A stretch of DNA of 58,780 nt from Mastigocoleus testarum BC008 (GCF_001456025.1 NZ_LMTZ01000155.1:1-58780), one strand, 5' to 3'; positions 36,201 through 45,049 are shown, numbered from the stretch's first letter. The notes: a model not told the origin generated them from the sequence alone. Translations and numbers: made by a program.

Positions 36201-39193
36201 CAGGAATATCTGATGCTGGGCAAACTCTCGGTAAACTTTTACAAGAACAACTACAGCAACAAGGTCACGATTGCACCCTAATATATCCTGGGGATGTTTA
36301 TCAAGCTCCAGAAGACGGATTTGCGAGTTTAAATCCATCCGAACCCGGTCACTTCGATCTTTTGTTGCAGGAGTTTGAGAATCAGCAACCAACTCAAGTG
36401 CACCCGCACAAAGTCATTTACCTTTGGGGTCTAGAAGCAAAAACCACCTCTGAGTTAACGATTTCTGTTCTGGAAGAAACCCAGAAGCGGTTGTGTGGCA
36501 GTTTATTGCACTTAGTGCAATCCTTGAGTAAAAATAATACCTCACTGACTTCTCAATTGTGGTTGGTTACCAGGGGAGCAGTACCAGCTTGTGACTCTGA
36601 GCTTGCAGTAGCTCAAGCACCTCTATGGGGTTTAGGAAAAGTAATTGCTCTGGAATATCCCCAACTGTGGGGCGGTATGCTGGATTTAGCACCCAAATCC
36701 GAATCAAATGAAGTACAAAATCTGTTAGCAGAAATTAGTCATCCCCAAGGAGAAGATCATCTCGCATTTCGTAATGGAGAGCGTTATGTAGCACGTTTGG
36801 TGAAAAAAACGCCACCAAAATTTTCCCAAGCAGGGTTTAACCCGGATGGAACCTATTTAATTACTGGTGGTTTGGGAGCTTTAGGGCTAACAATTACTAA
36901 GTGGATGGTGGAACAAGGAGCCAAGCACCTAGTGTTAACTGGACGCAGTCAAGTTTCCCCCCAAACCCAAAAAACTATTTCCCAACTAGAAAAAATAGGA
37001 GCGACAATTAAAGTTGCTCGGGCAGATGTAACCGATCAAGCAGATATGCTGAGGGTTTTAGAAGGAATTAAAACCTCAAATTTACCCTTGCAAGGAATTA
37101 TTCATGCTGCGGGGGTGACTAAATATGAAACCCTTGAAGATATTAATCTTACCAGCCTTGAGTTTGTGCTTCGTCCTAAGGTTATAGGAACATGGATTTT
37201 GCACCAGCTTACCCAGAGCATGAAGTTAGACTTTTTTGTTTGCTTCTCTTCTATCGCCTCGGTATGGGGTTCCAAAGGACAAGCCCACTATGCTGCAGCA
37301 AATCATTTTCTTGATGTTTTTGCTCATCACCGTCACCGACTTGGACTACCAGCATTAAGCGTAAATTGGGGACCTTGGGCTGGAGCTGGTATGGCTAAAG
37401 AAGAGTTTCAAGCTTTGTTGAAACTGATGGGTGTAAAAGGACTAGAACCAGATAGTGCGATCGCAGCTTTAGCAAGTTTACTTAAGGGAGATTCGCCCCA
37501 AGTAACCGTCGCTGATATTAATTGGAATCTATTCAAAGAGATTTATGAAGCTAGGGGTCCTCGCTCGCTGCTAGCACAAATAGGAGAATCAGCAAACTCC
37601 CAAGAGTTAGAGCAGTTTTCAAGAACTTCGCAGCCAGGGCTTTCAGAACCAAAAGTATCACAACCAAAGATACTGCAACAATTTGAATTGACAGCCCCAA
37701 GCGATCGTCATGCTTTCTTAATTAGTTACCTTCAAGATCAAGTGAAGAAGGTACTCAAACTGACATCATCTCAATTACCTCCCCCAGAGCAAGGTCTATT
37801 TGAGATGGGTATGGACTCGCTAATGGCAATAGAATTAGTTAACTTGGTTCAAACTCAATTACAAGTAAAATTATCTATGTTGGAGGTTTTACAGGCACAA
37901 AATATCACCAAAATTGCGAATCTATTACTTAAGCAACTTACACCCGATATTGCGATCTCGGAGGTAGGAGAAAATAGCTTGAATCTCTATGACGAAGCCA
38001 TCCTTGAAGAATCAATTTATCCCGGATTAACAGTTGGATTAACAAATAGTACCGAGAAAACTAAGACAGATTCAATTCTTTTGACCGGTGCAACTGGCTT
38101 CTTGGGAGCTTTTTTACTTCAAGAATTGCTAGAGCAGACTACAGCCGAGATATTTTGTCTGGTGCGCGCCAATAACGCAAGCATGGCTCGACAGAAAATC
38201 AAAAATAACCTCAAATTTTATGAACTGTGGGAATCCCGGTACGATTTAAGAATCATTCCCATTGTTGGCGATCTATCCAAGCCACACCTCGGTCTGACAC
38301 CACAAGAATTTGCTAAATTAGCGAAGCAAATCGATATTATTTATCATAATGGGGCAGTTTTAAACTTTGTGTACCCTTATTCTGCGTTGAAAAAAACAAA
38401 CGTTTTAGGTACGCAAGAAGTATTAAAATTAGCCTGTCAGTGGAAAGTTAAACCATTGCACTATGTATCAACAGATGCAGTTTTTGATTCCTCTGCTTAT
38501 TATGGCAAAAAAGTAAAAGAATCAGAACCAATTATTTATACTGATGGCATAGACTTGGGCTATACACAGACTAAATGGGTAGCAGAAAAATTAGTAACTA
38601 TTGCTCGCGATCGCGGACTTCCGGTTACGATTTACAGACCCCCATTAATTGCAGGAGATAGCCAAACAGGTATTTGGAACACCGATGATTTTACCTGTCG
38701 TTTTCTCAAAGGTTGCATTCAAATGGGTAGCATACCTGAGATGGACTGTGGTATAACCATTGTGCCTGTAGATTATGTAAGCCGTGCGATTGTTTATCTA
38801 TCGCAGCTTCCAGAGTCATCAGGAAAAGCTTTTCACTTGAATAATCCCCATTTTTCTAGTTGGAATAACGTTGCTAACTGGATAAATAAATTTGGTTATC
38901 AAGTACGCCAAATTCCTTATCAGGAGTGGGAAGCACAGCTAATTAAAACTTCGGCTGCAAAAGAAAATGCTCTGAGTGGTTTAATACCTTTCTTTATGCG
39001 GAGATGGTCTGAAGAAGAACTAACTTTTTCGGGATTAGCTCAAAGAAGGGTCAAGCTTGACTGCTCAGGGACAGTATCAATGCTTGAAGGTAGTTCTGTT
39101 ATCTGTTCTCCCGTAAACTCTCAGTTACTCAATACTTATTTTTCTTATTTTGTTCGTAGTGGGTTTCTAGAAACTCCGAAAGTTCCGGTTTAA
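33224..39193 (+). CDS. Type I polyketide synthase, KS-AT-KR-ACP-thioester reductase
   Basis: 1989 residues, one module. KS (1-425): C172 in ETACSSS, H307 in EAHGTGT, H347 in NIGHLEAASG. AT (about 535-830): S628 in GHSVGEY, and HAFHSS, the malonyl-CoA signature. No DH or ER is seen; about 880-1190 is linker and KR structural subdomain. KR (about 1200-1400): TYLITGGLGALG, FSSIASVWGS and HYAAANHF with the catalytic Ser and Tyr. ACP Ser1532 in FEMGMDSLMA. Thioester reductase (about 1620-1989): LTGATGFLGAFLL for NADPH and DLGYTQTKWVAEKL with the Tyr-x3-Lys pair. Predicted: one malonyl extension, beta-ketone reduced to alcohol, reductive release as aldehyde or alcohol. The start is TTG at 33224 with GAGG 7 bases upstream and a stop at 33212-33214, so no earlier start exists. 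Confidence 0.95.
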   Translation: MEPIAIIGIGCRFPGAQDPESFWELLHNGVDATAQVPSNRWDIDRFYNEEPVTPGKMNTRRGGFLKEVDRFDASFFGISPREAERMDPQQRLVLEVTWEALENAAIIPENLSGSQTGVFIAIGNYDYGRLLAKDVDRISAYDGTGNTLCIAANRLSYVLNLRGPSLVIETACSSSLVALHFACRSLQTGESNLGLVGGVSLMLSPEPTITYSQARMMANDGRCKTFDASADGYVRGEGCGVVVLKRLCDAVRDGDRIQAIIKGSAVNQDGTSNGLTAPNGPSQQAVIRQALENAGVSPDQISYVEAHGTGTALGDPIEFKSLKAVLMEGRKPEQICSLGSVKTNIGHLEAASGMASVIKVVLSLQHKEIPAHLHLQELNPYISLQRTTFSIPTESQPWNCSGSRLAGISGFGFGGTNCHLILEQAADQKKLLDRDQGENRADRESERPLHALALSAKDDGALRDLAQRYADLLVSGISLADLCFSANTGRSHFERRLAVVAESSIQLRDSLRAFARGEQTTGLTNGKVTTKKRQKIAFLFTGQGSQYLDMGRSLYETQPIFRETLDHCDRLLRSYLDRSLLELLYANSDRKILDQTAYTQPALFAIEYALFKLWQSWGVEPAVVMGHSVGEYVAACVAGVFSLEDGLKLIAERGRLMQALPTNGSMVAVLASESKVNSLIQAYEGEGVCATIAAINGPQSVVISGHSDSIEVISTSLEVEGIKTKKLQVSHAFHSSLMEPMLGEFERVANQIKYSAPQISLVSNLTGNIATSEIATPEYWCRHIKEPVRFATSMELIYRKGYRVFLEIGSKPILLGMARRFIPEEGCVWLPSLHQAQSNWQTMLSSLTKLYVRGASINWFGLDRDYSRRRVALPTYPFQRQRYWFEDDQNQDRAKDSSSQVKIQTHIVDILERENVDLLTQQIVDTGELSSEEVKLLPKLLEVLIKQGQQQKIATEIDDWFHEVEWQTKTRQLPKLDNGIAPNIEPSNWLIFTGISDAGQTLGKLLQEQLQQQGHDCTLIYPGDVYQAPEDGFASLNPSEPGHFDLLLQEFENQQPTQVHPHKVIYLWGLEAKTTSELTISVLEETQKRLCGSLLHLVQSLSKNNTSLTSQLWLVTRGAVPACDSELAVAQAPLWGLGKVIALEYPQLWGGMLDLAPKSESNEVQNLLAEISHPQGEDHLAFRNGERYVARLVKKTPPKFSQAGFNPDGTYLITGGLGALGLTITKWMVEQGAKHLVLTGRSQVSPQTQKTISQLEKIGATIKVARADVTDQADMLRVLEGIKTSNLPLQGIIHAAGVTKYETLEDINLTSLEFVLRPKVIGTWILHQLTQSMKLDFFVCFSSIASVWGSKGQAHYAAANHFLDVFAHHRHRLGLPALSVNWGPWAGAGMAKEEFQALLKLMGVKGLEPDSAIAALASLLKGDSPQVTVADINWNLFKEIYEARGPRSLLAQIGESANSQELEQFSRTSQPGLSEPKVSQPKILQQFELTAPSDRHAFLISYLQDQVKKVLKLTSSQLPPPEQGLFEMGMDSLMAIELVNLVQTQLQVKLSMLEVLQAQNITKIANLLLKQLTPDIAISEVGENSLNLYDEAILEESIYPGLTVGLTNSTEKTKTDSILLTGATGFLGAFLLQELLEQTTAEIFCLVRANNASMARQKIKNNLKFYELWESRYDLRIIPIVGDLSKPHLGLTPQEFAKLAKQIDIIYHNGAVLNFVYPYSALKKTNVLGTQEVLKLACQWKVKPLHYVSTDAVFDSSAYYGKKVKESEPIIYTDGIDLGYTQTKWVAEKLVTIARDRGLPVTIYRPPLIAGDSQTGIWNTDDFTCRFLKGCIQMGSIPEMDCGITIVPVDYVSRAIVYLSQLPESSGKAFHLNNPHFSSWNNVANWINKFGYQVRQIPYQEWEAQLIKTSAAKENALSGLIPFFMRRWSEEELTFSGLAQRRVKLDCSGTVSMLEGSSVICSPVNSQLLNTYFSYFVRSGFLETPKVPV

Positions 39194-39818
39194 AATCTGG
39201 GCTTTACCCTAGAAAGGTGTTTTATGTCATGTTCGGTAAATTAGTTATGATTCCCGTACGCGTGAAAAAACAGGAAATCCTTTCTCCCTGTGCACCCCGC
39301 TCCCTTCTCCCTTGGGTATTTGATGAGGAATAATTAAGCGAACATGATATTACTCCTGTAAACCATAGCCTACCACCAATTAAAAGTGAGATTAAAGCTT
39401 TGATTTTGGAGGAAACTCTTAACAAGAACAAGACTTACGCACAAACAATGTAATTATAGTCATTCCATCTAAGGTTAGTGCTCAGTTACGAGTGCGTAAG
39501 TCCTAAGAAGTAGAAAACAAGTATTATTTCGGAGAACAAATGTAATATTGCTTATAGTAGTGTGTTTATAAATAAAAAATCAAATTCTCGTAGGGTGCAT
39601 TAGATCCATCATTATGTATGACCTTCAATGATAACTTGCGTGGGTGTAACGCACCGACTCCAATAGGGTGTTATGGCAAATTCTAACTTAACCAAACCAT
39701 CAAATTCTTGGGTAGTTATAACAACTCCTATTTAAGATTTATTTTATAAACTCCTTCTATAGCAACGCTGTGCTAGTGTAATCCCTTAACTGTCAAATGT
39801 TTGCCATGAATTTAAATA
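39194..39818. repeat. Spacer after the PKS gene with MITE-like inverted repeats
   Basis: 625 bases. GACTTACGCAC (39432-39442) and GTGCGTAAGTC (39492-39502) form a perfect 11-bp inverted repeat around 49 bases, an end type common in cyanobacterial MITEs. A 38-codon protein-like stretch before it (SLPPIKSEIKALILEE region, ending TAA near 39450) has no clear start and may be a gene relic. GTAGGGTGCATT and GGTGTAACGCACC near 39592-39656 form a further loose inverted repeat. No accepted gene. Confidence 0.5.
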
Positions 39819-42125
39819 ATGAACAAGTCAACTGAACTGGATAAACAACTGTTTTACGAGCAGCTTCAAGAGGAGGTATCAACGACAGGGGGTAGCATTA
39901 GAAAAAGTATTCAAGACTTATTTTCTAGAGCGCCAGACGTCACATCCACCAAAAGAGAACCCGTGAAGAAACTTCCTCGAGGGTTCCGACAAAGTGAGAT
40001 TGGACGAGTTGAAAATGAAGTTACTATTCCGGAGTTCACAATCCAAGTGTATACACCGGGAAGTGACCTCGCGGTGGGAACAGCGAAAAATCAACTCATT
40101 TACGCTCGTGATGGGAATGATACTCTTATCGGTTTCAACCCCTATGATAATCAGCCCAATGAAATACAAATCGATATTTTAGTCGGCGATTTACCAATTA
40201 TCCAGCCACCGACCCCGCGCAACTGGAGCGATCGATTTGTTCTCGGCGATGCTAAACAACCCTTCTATAGTGATGCTGGCTTTAATGACTTCGGTCTTAT
40301 TTTAGATTTCCAAACAGATCAGGATGTAATTCAGTTACACGGTTCTCGGAAAGACTACCGACTGGCAGAATCATTTCTAGGAACGGAGATATACTACGAG
40401 CCGAAGAAATCTAAAGGAAAATCTGACTTCATTGGGTTTTTACCTTTCGTCAATGATTTGAACCTCAGAGATAACTATTTTCAGTTTGAAGGGAAGGGTA
40501 AGAAGAGAGGTGGAAAACCGAGAGTCAAAAAATCAACCCAATTGGGAACCATTGGTTTTGACCTTACTGCTAGTGCAGCTGTAGATATACGCGGTAATGT
40601 TTATACAGCCGGATATACAAGTGGTTCGTTGGGAGGAACTAATGCTGGCGGACAAGATGCTTTACTTGTCAAATACGATCCTCATGGAAAACTGGAATGG
40701 ATTGAGCAGTTTGGTACTTCCGATGTAGATACAATCTACGGTATGGCTACCGATAAGCGAGGTAATATTTACCTAACGGGATTAACTGGAGGAGATTTAG
40801 CCGCTCCCAAGCAAGCAAGCTCTACTGATGCCTGGATCGCCAAGTATGATGGTAATGGTAACCGGTTATGGATTGACCAGTTTGGAACTGACGTTATTAA
40901 CCAAGCCTTTGATATTGATGTTGATAATGATGGTAACGTTTACGTATCTGGTCTAACCGTTAAAGATACAGAATCAGAAGAAGCATTTGCCTCAACGGAT
41001 GATTACTGGATAACCAAGTATGACACCAATGGTAATCGACAGTGGTTTGAAGAGTTTGGTAGTGCAGAGAATCCCAATGGTTTTAACTTTGACGAATCTT
41101 ATGGTGTCGCCGTAACTGATGATGGTAGCAGCGTCTATGCCTCAGGATGGACTTTCGGTAACTTAGGGGGAGAAAACGCTGGGCTTTATGATGCCTGGGT
41201 AGGTAAGTACGATAACAACGGGAACGAGGTATGGCTCAAACAATTTGGAACTCCAACTTATGAGTTTTCATGGGATGTTGATACTGATAGTAAAGGTAAT
41301 GCTTATGCCATAGGATGGACCCTAGGAGACTTAGGAGGGAAAAATGCTGGGCTTTATGATGCTTGGTTAGCCAAGTACGATAAAGATGGCAACCAAGAGT
41401 GGATTCAACAATACGGTACTAGCGGTGACGATCAAGCATTCGGGGTAGAGGTTGACAACAAAGGTGATGTTTATGTCGTAGGATATACCAACCAGGTTTC
41501 GCGAAAAAGAAATACTGGCTCCTTCGATGCTTGGGTGGTTAAATATGACGAAAATGGTAATCAGAAGTGGGATAAGCGGTTTGGGGCTCCGAGTTTGGAT
41601 CAAGCTTTAGGGGTTAGCGTTGATAACGTTACTGATAGCCTCTATGTAACAGGTTCTACCGGGAGTTCCTTCGGCGGTAAAGCCACTGGGATTACGGATA
41701 GTTGGGTTGCAAAGCTTGATACCAATTCGGGAAGATTACAAAGATTTACAGATAAGCAAAAACGAAGTGGAAGAAAGTTAAACGGTACTGCTGGTGATGA
41801 CCGCATCATTAGTACCAAAAAACGGGATATTATCACCGGTGGTGGTGGCGATGATATTTTCGTTTATCAAAATTTTAGAGATGGTAAGGATACAATTACC
41901 GATTTTGATACCACTGACGATTTGATAGATGTAAGTTCAATTTTTGCCAGTCCGAAATACCATAGCACAACTCCATTCGATGACTACGTACAGCTAATTC
42001 AAAAAGATTCAAGTACTGTGGTTCAAATTAACCCCTTCGGTGATGCTCGAGATAGCTTCAAGACGTTGGTTACTTTGGATAATGTTATTGCTACTGAATT
42101 AACTCAGAGCAACTTTATCATCTAA
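39819..42125 (+). CDS. SBBP-repeat beta-propeller protein with RTX-like calcium-binding end
   Basis: 768 residues. The middle (about 245-635) is a chain of about seven repeats of roughly 50-55 residues, each like GNVYTAGYTSGSLGG then AWIAKYDGNGNRLWIDQFGT, i.e. SBBP beta-propeller repeats with Asp-rich DxDNDGN turns. The N-terminal part (SDRFVLGDAK, LILDFQTDQDVIQLHG) and the C-terminal part (GTAGDDRIIST, DIITGGGGDDIFVY, DTITDFDTTDDLIDV) are haemolysin/RTX-type calcium-binding modules. No signal peptide; such proteins leave by type I secretion. It sits between the PKS and the glycosyltransferase and is flanked by inverted-repeat elements, so it may be an insertion rather than part of the pathway. 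Function unknown; a surface or secreted protein is likely. Confidence 0.85.
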   Translation: MNKSTELDKQLFYEQLQEEVSTTGGSIRKSIQDLFSRAPDVTSTKREPVKKLPRGFRQSEIGRVENEVTIPEFTIQVYTPGSDLAVGTAKNQLIYARDGNDTLIGFNPYDNQPNEIQIDILVGDLPIIQPPTPRNWSDRFVLGDAKQPFYSDAGFNDFGLILDFQTDQDVIQLHGSRKDYRLAESFLGTEIYYEPKKSKGKSDFIGFLPFVNDLNLRDNYFQFEGKGKKRGGKPRVKKSTQLGTIGFDLTASAAVDIRGNVYTAGYTSGSLGGTNAGGQDALLVKYDPHGKLEWIEQFGTSDVDTIYGMATDKRGNIYLTGLTGGDLAAPKQASSTDAWIAKYDGNGNRLWIDQFGTDVINQAFDIDVDNDGNVYVSGLTVKDTESEEAFASTDDYWITKYDTNGNRQWFEEFGSAENPNGFNFDESYGVAVTDDGSSVYASGWTFGNLGGENAGLYDAWVGKYDNNGNEVWLKQFGTPTYEFSWDVDTDSKGNAYAIGWTLGDLGGKNAGLYDAWLAKYDKDGNQEWIQQYGTSGDDQAFGVEVDNKGDVYVVGYTNQVSRKRNTGSFDAWVVKYDENGNQKWDKRFGAPSLDQALGVSVDNVTDSLYVTGSTGSSFGGKATGITDSWVAKLDTNSGRLQRFTDKQKRSGRKLNGTAGDDRIISTKKRDIITGGGGDDIFVYQNFRDGKDTITDFDTTDDLIDVSSIFASPKYHSTTPFDDYVQLIQKDSSTVVQINPFGDARDSFKTLVTLDNVIATELTQSNFII

Positions 42126-42533
42126 ATTAATCTATTTAACTTACTTATTTACTAACTCACACACTTACTTATTTACTAACTCACACACTTATTTATTTGC
42201 TCTCTCACACACTTATTTATCAACCTAATAATTCACTATTTCTTTAAATCATCAAATTAGCATTTTTAAAAAATCTAGGACTTACCCAATGAAAACAGAA
42301 AATCATTTCAGCTACAGAAAACAGCGCAACTATCCCGCGCTAATTCATCAGCGCTATCCGGTGTAGCCACCCCGCAGGCTAGGAATGCTGTTCACCGTAG
42401 ATACGTGCAAGCAAGACAGGGAACAGGAAACAGAAGATTACAGGCGTTGGATCTGTCTGGGTGCGTAAGTTCTGTAATTCACATCGAACAATTTTTTTAA
42501 AACATTTATAAACTTTTATAAAGGCTGAAATTG
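42126..42533. repeat. Spacer with 24-bp triplicate and MITE-like element
   Basis: No gene. Three tandem 24-bp units (CTTACTTATTTACTAACTCA followed by CACA) lie at 42140-42163, 42164-42187 and, diverged, 42188-42211. A second element has AGGACTTACCCA at 42277-42288 and TGGGTGCGTAAGTTCT at 42458-42473, imperfect inverted ends of the same ACTTACGCA type as at 39432-39502. AAGG at 42521-42524 is the ribosome site of the glycosyltransferase gene. Confidence 0.6.
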
Positions 42534-43748
42534 ATGGGAACCAAGAAAATTCACACATTAGCTTTTCTCGTTACGGGCTTTCCTCCGGATGTAAGTGGCG
42601 TTTCTCACTTTAATTGGGAACGCGCCCTATGGCTAGCCAAACAAGATATATATCGTGTAATTGTGTTCGCTCCTGATTGGCAAAACAAAGTAGATTCTTC
42701 TTATGCAGTACCAGCGGATCTAGACGACAAACTAATTATTGAACGTTATCCGTCTAAACCTTGGCTTCCTTATAAACTAACTCATGTTCCCAAGTTTTCT
42801 GCCGTAGGTCAAATCAATCAAAAATTAGCTCATTATCAACCTGAGTTAATTGTTATCACTGACGTGGAACGCTTTTTCTTATTAAGCGCTTGGCAGTTAC
42901 CAGGTAGGGATTACGCAAGAGATAATCAGGTTCCCTATATTGCTGAATATCATACGGATCTTTACAATTTCTCTGCGGCTTATCCGGGTTGGCAATGGGT
43001 GCGAAATACTGCTCGTAACCTTAATTTAACCAGTTATTTATACCGTCAACTCGATTTGACCGTATGTTCTAGTAAATCTGCTTCCCAAAGCTGTCAAGAA
43101 ATGGGAATTCCCAAAATCGAGACAATTCCGTTTTTAGGTATTGATGTTTCTACTTATAGTCCTAGTCGTCGCGACCGTAAATGCTTGGAGCCATGGTTAA
43201 GTGAAGAAGAAAAAGATAATCGCGTGTTGCTTTTTCTCGGTCGTCTCGGTTTCGAAAAAAGAGTAGATTTACTCATACAAGCTTTCGCTCGATTGAACCC
43301 CAAAGAAAATAATTATTCTCTTGTGATCGCAGGAGATGGTCCGATTGATGTTGTCAATCAATTGAAAGGTCTCGCCCAAAAAGTTGCGAACGTTCACTTT
43401 ACCGGTTTTCTCTTGGGAGAAACCAAAGCTAATGTTTTAGCTTCTTGCGATCTATTTTGTAGCCCTTCGCCTTATGAAACTTTTGGGCGAACTGTGGTCG
43501 AAGCTATGGCTTCCGGAACCCCAGTTATCAGTGTCAATAGCGGCGCTGTGTCTGAATACATCTTTGACGGCGTTAATGGCTATCTTGTCGCACCAAAGGA
43601 TGTTGAAGGATTAGCGAATAAAATTCAAAAAGCGTTATCAAATGACAACACAGACATTATTCAGCGCGCTCTACAAAATGCCAATCAATTTTCTTTGAAG
43701 CAAGGATGTCAAAATCTTAGTAATTATTATCAGAAAATATTGGCATGA
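42534..43748 (+). CDS. GT4-family glycosyltransferase (GT-B fold)
   Basis: 404 residues. The N-terminal Rossmann domain has the acceptor-side loop VTGFPPDVSGVSHFNWERA. The C-terminal donor domain has LLFLGRLGFEKRVDLLIQAF, LVIAGDGP, VHFTGFL, CSPSPYETFGRTVVEAMASG with the E-x7-E signature, and NGYLVAP. The closest familiar relatives are retaining enzymes of the SqdX/diglucosyl-diacylglycerol type, so a lipid-like acceptor is plausible. The ATG at 42534 has AAGG upstream. Its stop overlaps the next start as ATGA, so translation of GT and DevB-like protein is coupled. In context it likely adds a sugar to the PKS-derived alcohol, by analogy with heterocyst glycolipid synthesis. Sugar and acceptor are not shown. 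Confidence 0.9.
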   Translation: MGTKKIHTLAFLVTGFPPDVSGVSHFNWERALWLAKQDIYRVIVFAPDWQNKVDSSYAVPADLDDKLIIERYPSKPWLPYKLTHVPKFSAVGQINQKLAHYQPELIVITDVERFFLLSAWQLPGRDYARDNQVPYIAEYHTDLYNFSAAYPGWQWVRNTARNLNLTSYLYRQLDLTVCSSKSASQSCQEMGIPKIETIPFLGIDVSTYSPSRRDRKCLEPWLSEEEKDNRVLLFLGRLGFEKRVDLLIQAFARLNPKENNYSLVIAGDGPIDVVNQLKGLAQKVANVHFTGFLLGETKANVLASCDLFCSPSPYETFGRTVVEAMASGTPVISVNSGAVSEYIFDGVNGYLVAPKDVEGLANKIQKALSNDNTDIIQRALQNANQFSLKQGCQNLSNYYQKILA

Positions 43749-45049
43749 GAATTGGGAAAAGAGTATTTTTAGAACAACAAAAATGGTGGGCGATCGCCTT
43801 TATTGTTGCAAGTTTAACTGGTGGAACAGCGATTTGTTATAAAATTATTAGCTCGCATATTAGTTCACAAAATAGTCGAGAAAATTCTTCATCAATCTCT
43901 TCAGGGAATACTTTTAAGATTGGTGCTGTTAGCGCGAGAGGACTTTTAGAACCTGAAGGAGAATTAATTAATCTTTCTGCTCCTGGCTCTTTTGAAAGTG
44001 CGAGGGTGAGCAAACTTTTAGTAAAAGAAGGAACTAGAGTTAGTGCTGGACAAACAATCGCTATTCTAGATAGCCGCGATCGTCTTTTTGCAGCCTTAGA
44101 GCAAGCAAAGAAACAAATAAAAGTTACTCAAGCCAATCTCGAGCGAGTAAAAGCTGGAGCAAAGATTGGAGAAATCAATGCTCAACAAGCAAAAATAGCT
44201 CGACTTGAAGTTCAACTCAGGGGAAAAAGAAAAACTCAGCAAGCAATAATAGCTCGTTTAAAGGCTCAACTTAAGGGGGAAAGAAGAACCCAGCAAGCAA
44301 TAATAGCTCGTTTAAAGGCTCAATTACATAACGCTTCATTAGAATGGGAACGCTATAAAATGTTACATCGTGAGGGTGCGGTTGAAGCTTCCAAATTTGA
44401 GATTAAGCGCTTAGATCTAAGAACTACTCAAGAACATTTAAACGAAGCCCAAGCAAAACTTGATCGGATTGAATTAACTTTACAACATCAAATTCACGAA
44501 GCCAAAGCTACTCTCGAGCAAACAGTAGATTCATTACAAGAAGAAATTAAAGAATCCAAAGCAACTTTAAAACAAATTATTGAAGTTCGTCCAACTGATA
44601 TACAAGTGGCTCGAGCTGAAATGGAAAGTGCGATCGCAAATGCACAAAAAGCACAAGCAGAATTAGATTTAGCCTACGTGCGAGCTCCTTTTGATAGTCA
44701 TATTCTACAAATTCATACTTTTCCTGGAGAACTAGTAGGAAAAGAAGGAATTGCTAACTTAGGTCAAACCGAAAATATGCACGCTGTTGCAGAAATTTAC
44801 GAAACAGATATAACTCAAGTAAAAATAGGACAACGAGCTAGTGTCACTAGTAATGCTTTTTCAGGAAAGTTACATGGAGAAGTTTCTCAAATTGGTCTAC
44901 AAATTGCCAAACAAAATAATTTTAGTACCGATCCAATTGCTGATGTAGATCGTAGAGTGATTGAAGTAAAAATACGCCTCGACCCGGAAGATGCACGCAA
45001 AGTTAAACATCTAACAAACTTGCAGGTAGAGGTTTTAATCGATACCTAA
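43745..45049 (+). CDS. DevB/HlyD-type membrane fusion protein
   Basis: 434 residues. One N-terminal TM helix (WWAIAFIVASLTGGTAICYK, about 14-33), then a periplasmic part: lipoyl half (LSAPGSFESARVSKLLVKEG, GQTIAILDSRD), a long alpha-hairpin coiled coil (about 110-310) and the second lipoyl half with beta barrel (LDLAYVRAPFDSHILQIHTF, GELVGKEGIANLG). It bridges an inner-membrane DevC-type transporter to a TolC-like outer-membrane channel; DevB of Anabaena serves heterocyst glycolipid export. The coiled coil contains three tandem 18-residue repeats. The ATG overlaps the glycosyltransferase stop (ATGA). Confidence 0.9.
   Translation: MRIGKRVFLEQQKWWAIAFIVASLTGGTAICYKIISSHISSQNSRENSSSISSGNTFKIGAVSARGLLEPEGELINLSAPGSFESARVSKLLVKEGTRVSAGQTIAILDSRDRLFAALEQAKKQIKVTQANLERVKAGAKIGEINAQQAKIARLEVQLRGKRKTQQAIIARLKAQLKGERRTQQAIIARLKAQLHNASLEWERYKMLHREGAVEASKFEIKRLDLRTTQEHLNEAQAKLDRIELTLQHQIHEAKATLEQTVDSLQEEIKESKATLKQIIEVRPTDIQVARAEMESAIANAQKAQAELDLAYVRAPFDSHILQIHTFPGELVGKEGIANLGQTENMHAVAEIYETDITQVKIGQRASVTSNAFSGKLHGEVSQIGLQIAKQNNFSTDPIADVDRRVIEVKIRLDPEDARKVKHLTNLQVEVLIDT
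44183..44344 (+). repeat. Three 54-bp in-frame repeats in the coiled coil of the DevB-like gene
   Basis: Each unit encodes 18 residues: QQAKIARLEVQLRGKRKT, then QQAIIARLKAQLKGERRT, then QQAIIARLKAQL followed by HN. The last two are almost identical at DNA level over 33 bases (44237-44269 and 44291-44323), so the duplication is recent. It adds about five heptads to the hairpin. Confidence 0.85.

Noticed and set aside
28890..39193. Heterocyst glycolipid (hglE-type) identity for the PKS cluster
   Set aside because: HglE systems are spread over several KS proteins and lack a FAAL-ACP-dimetal enzyme start. Similarity is limited to TR-type release and DevBC-like export.
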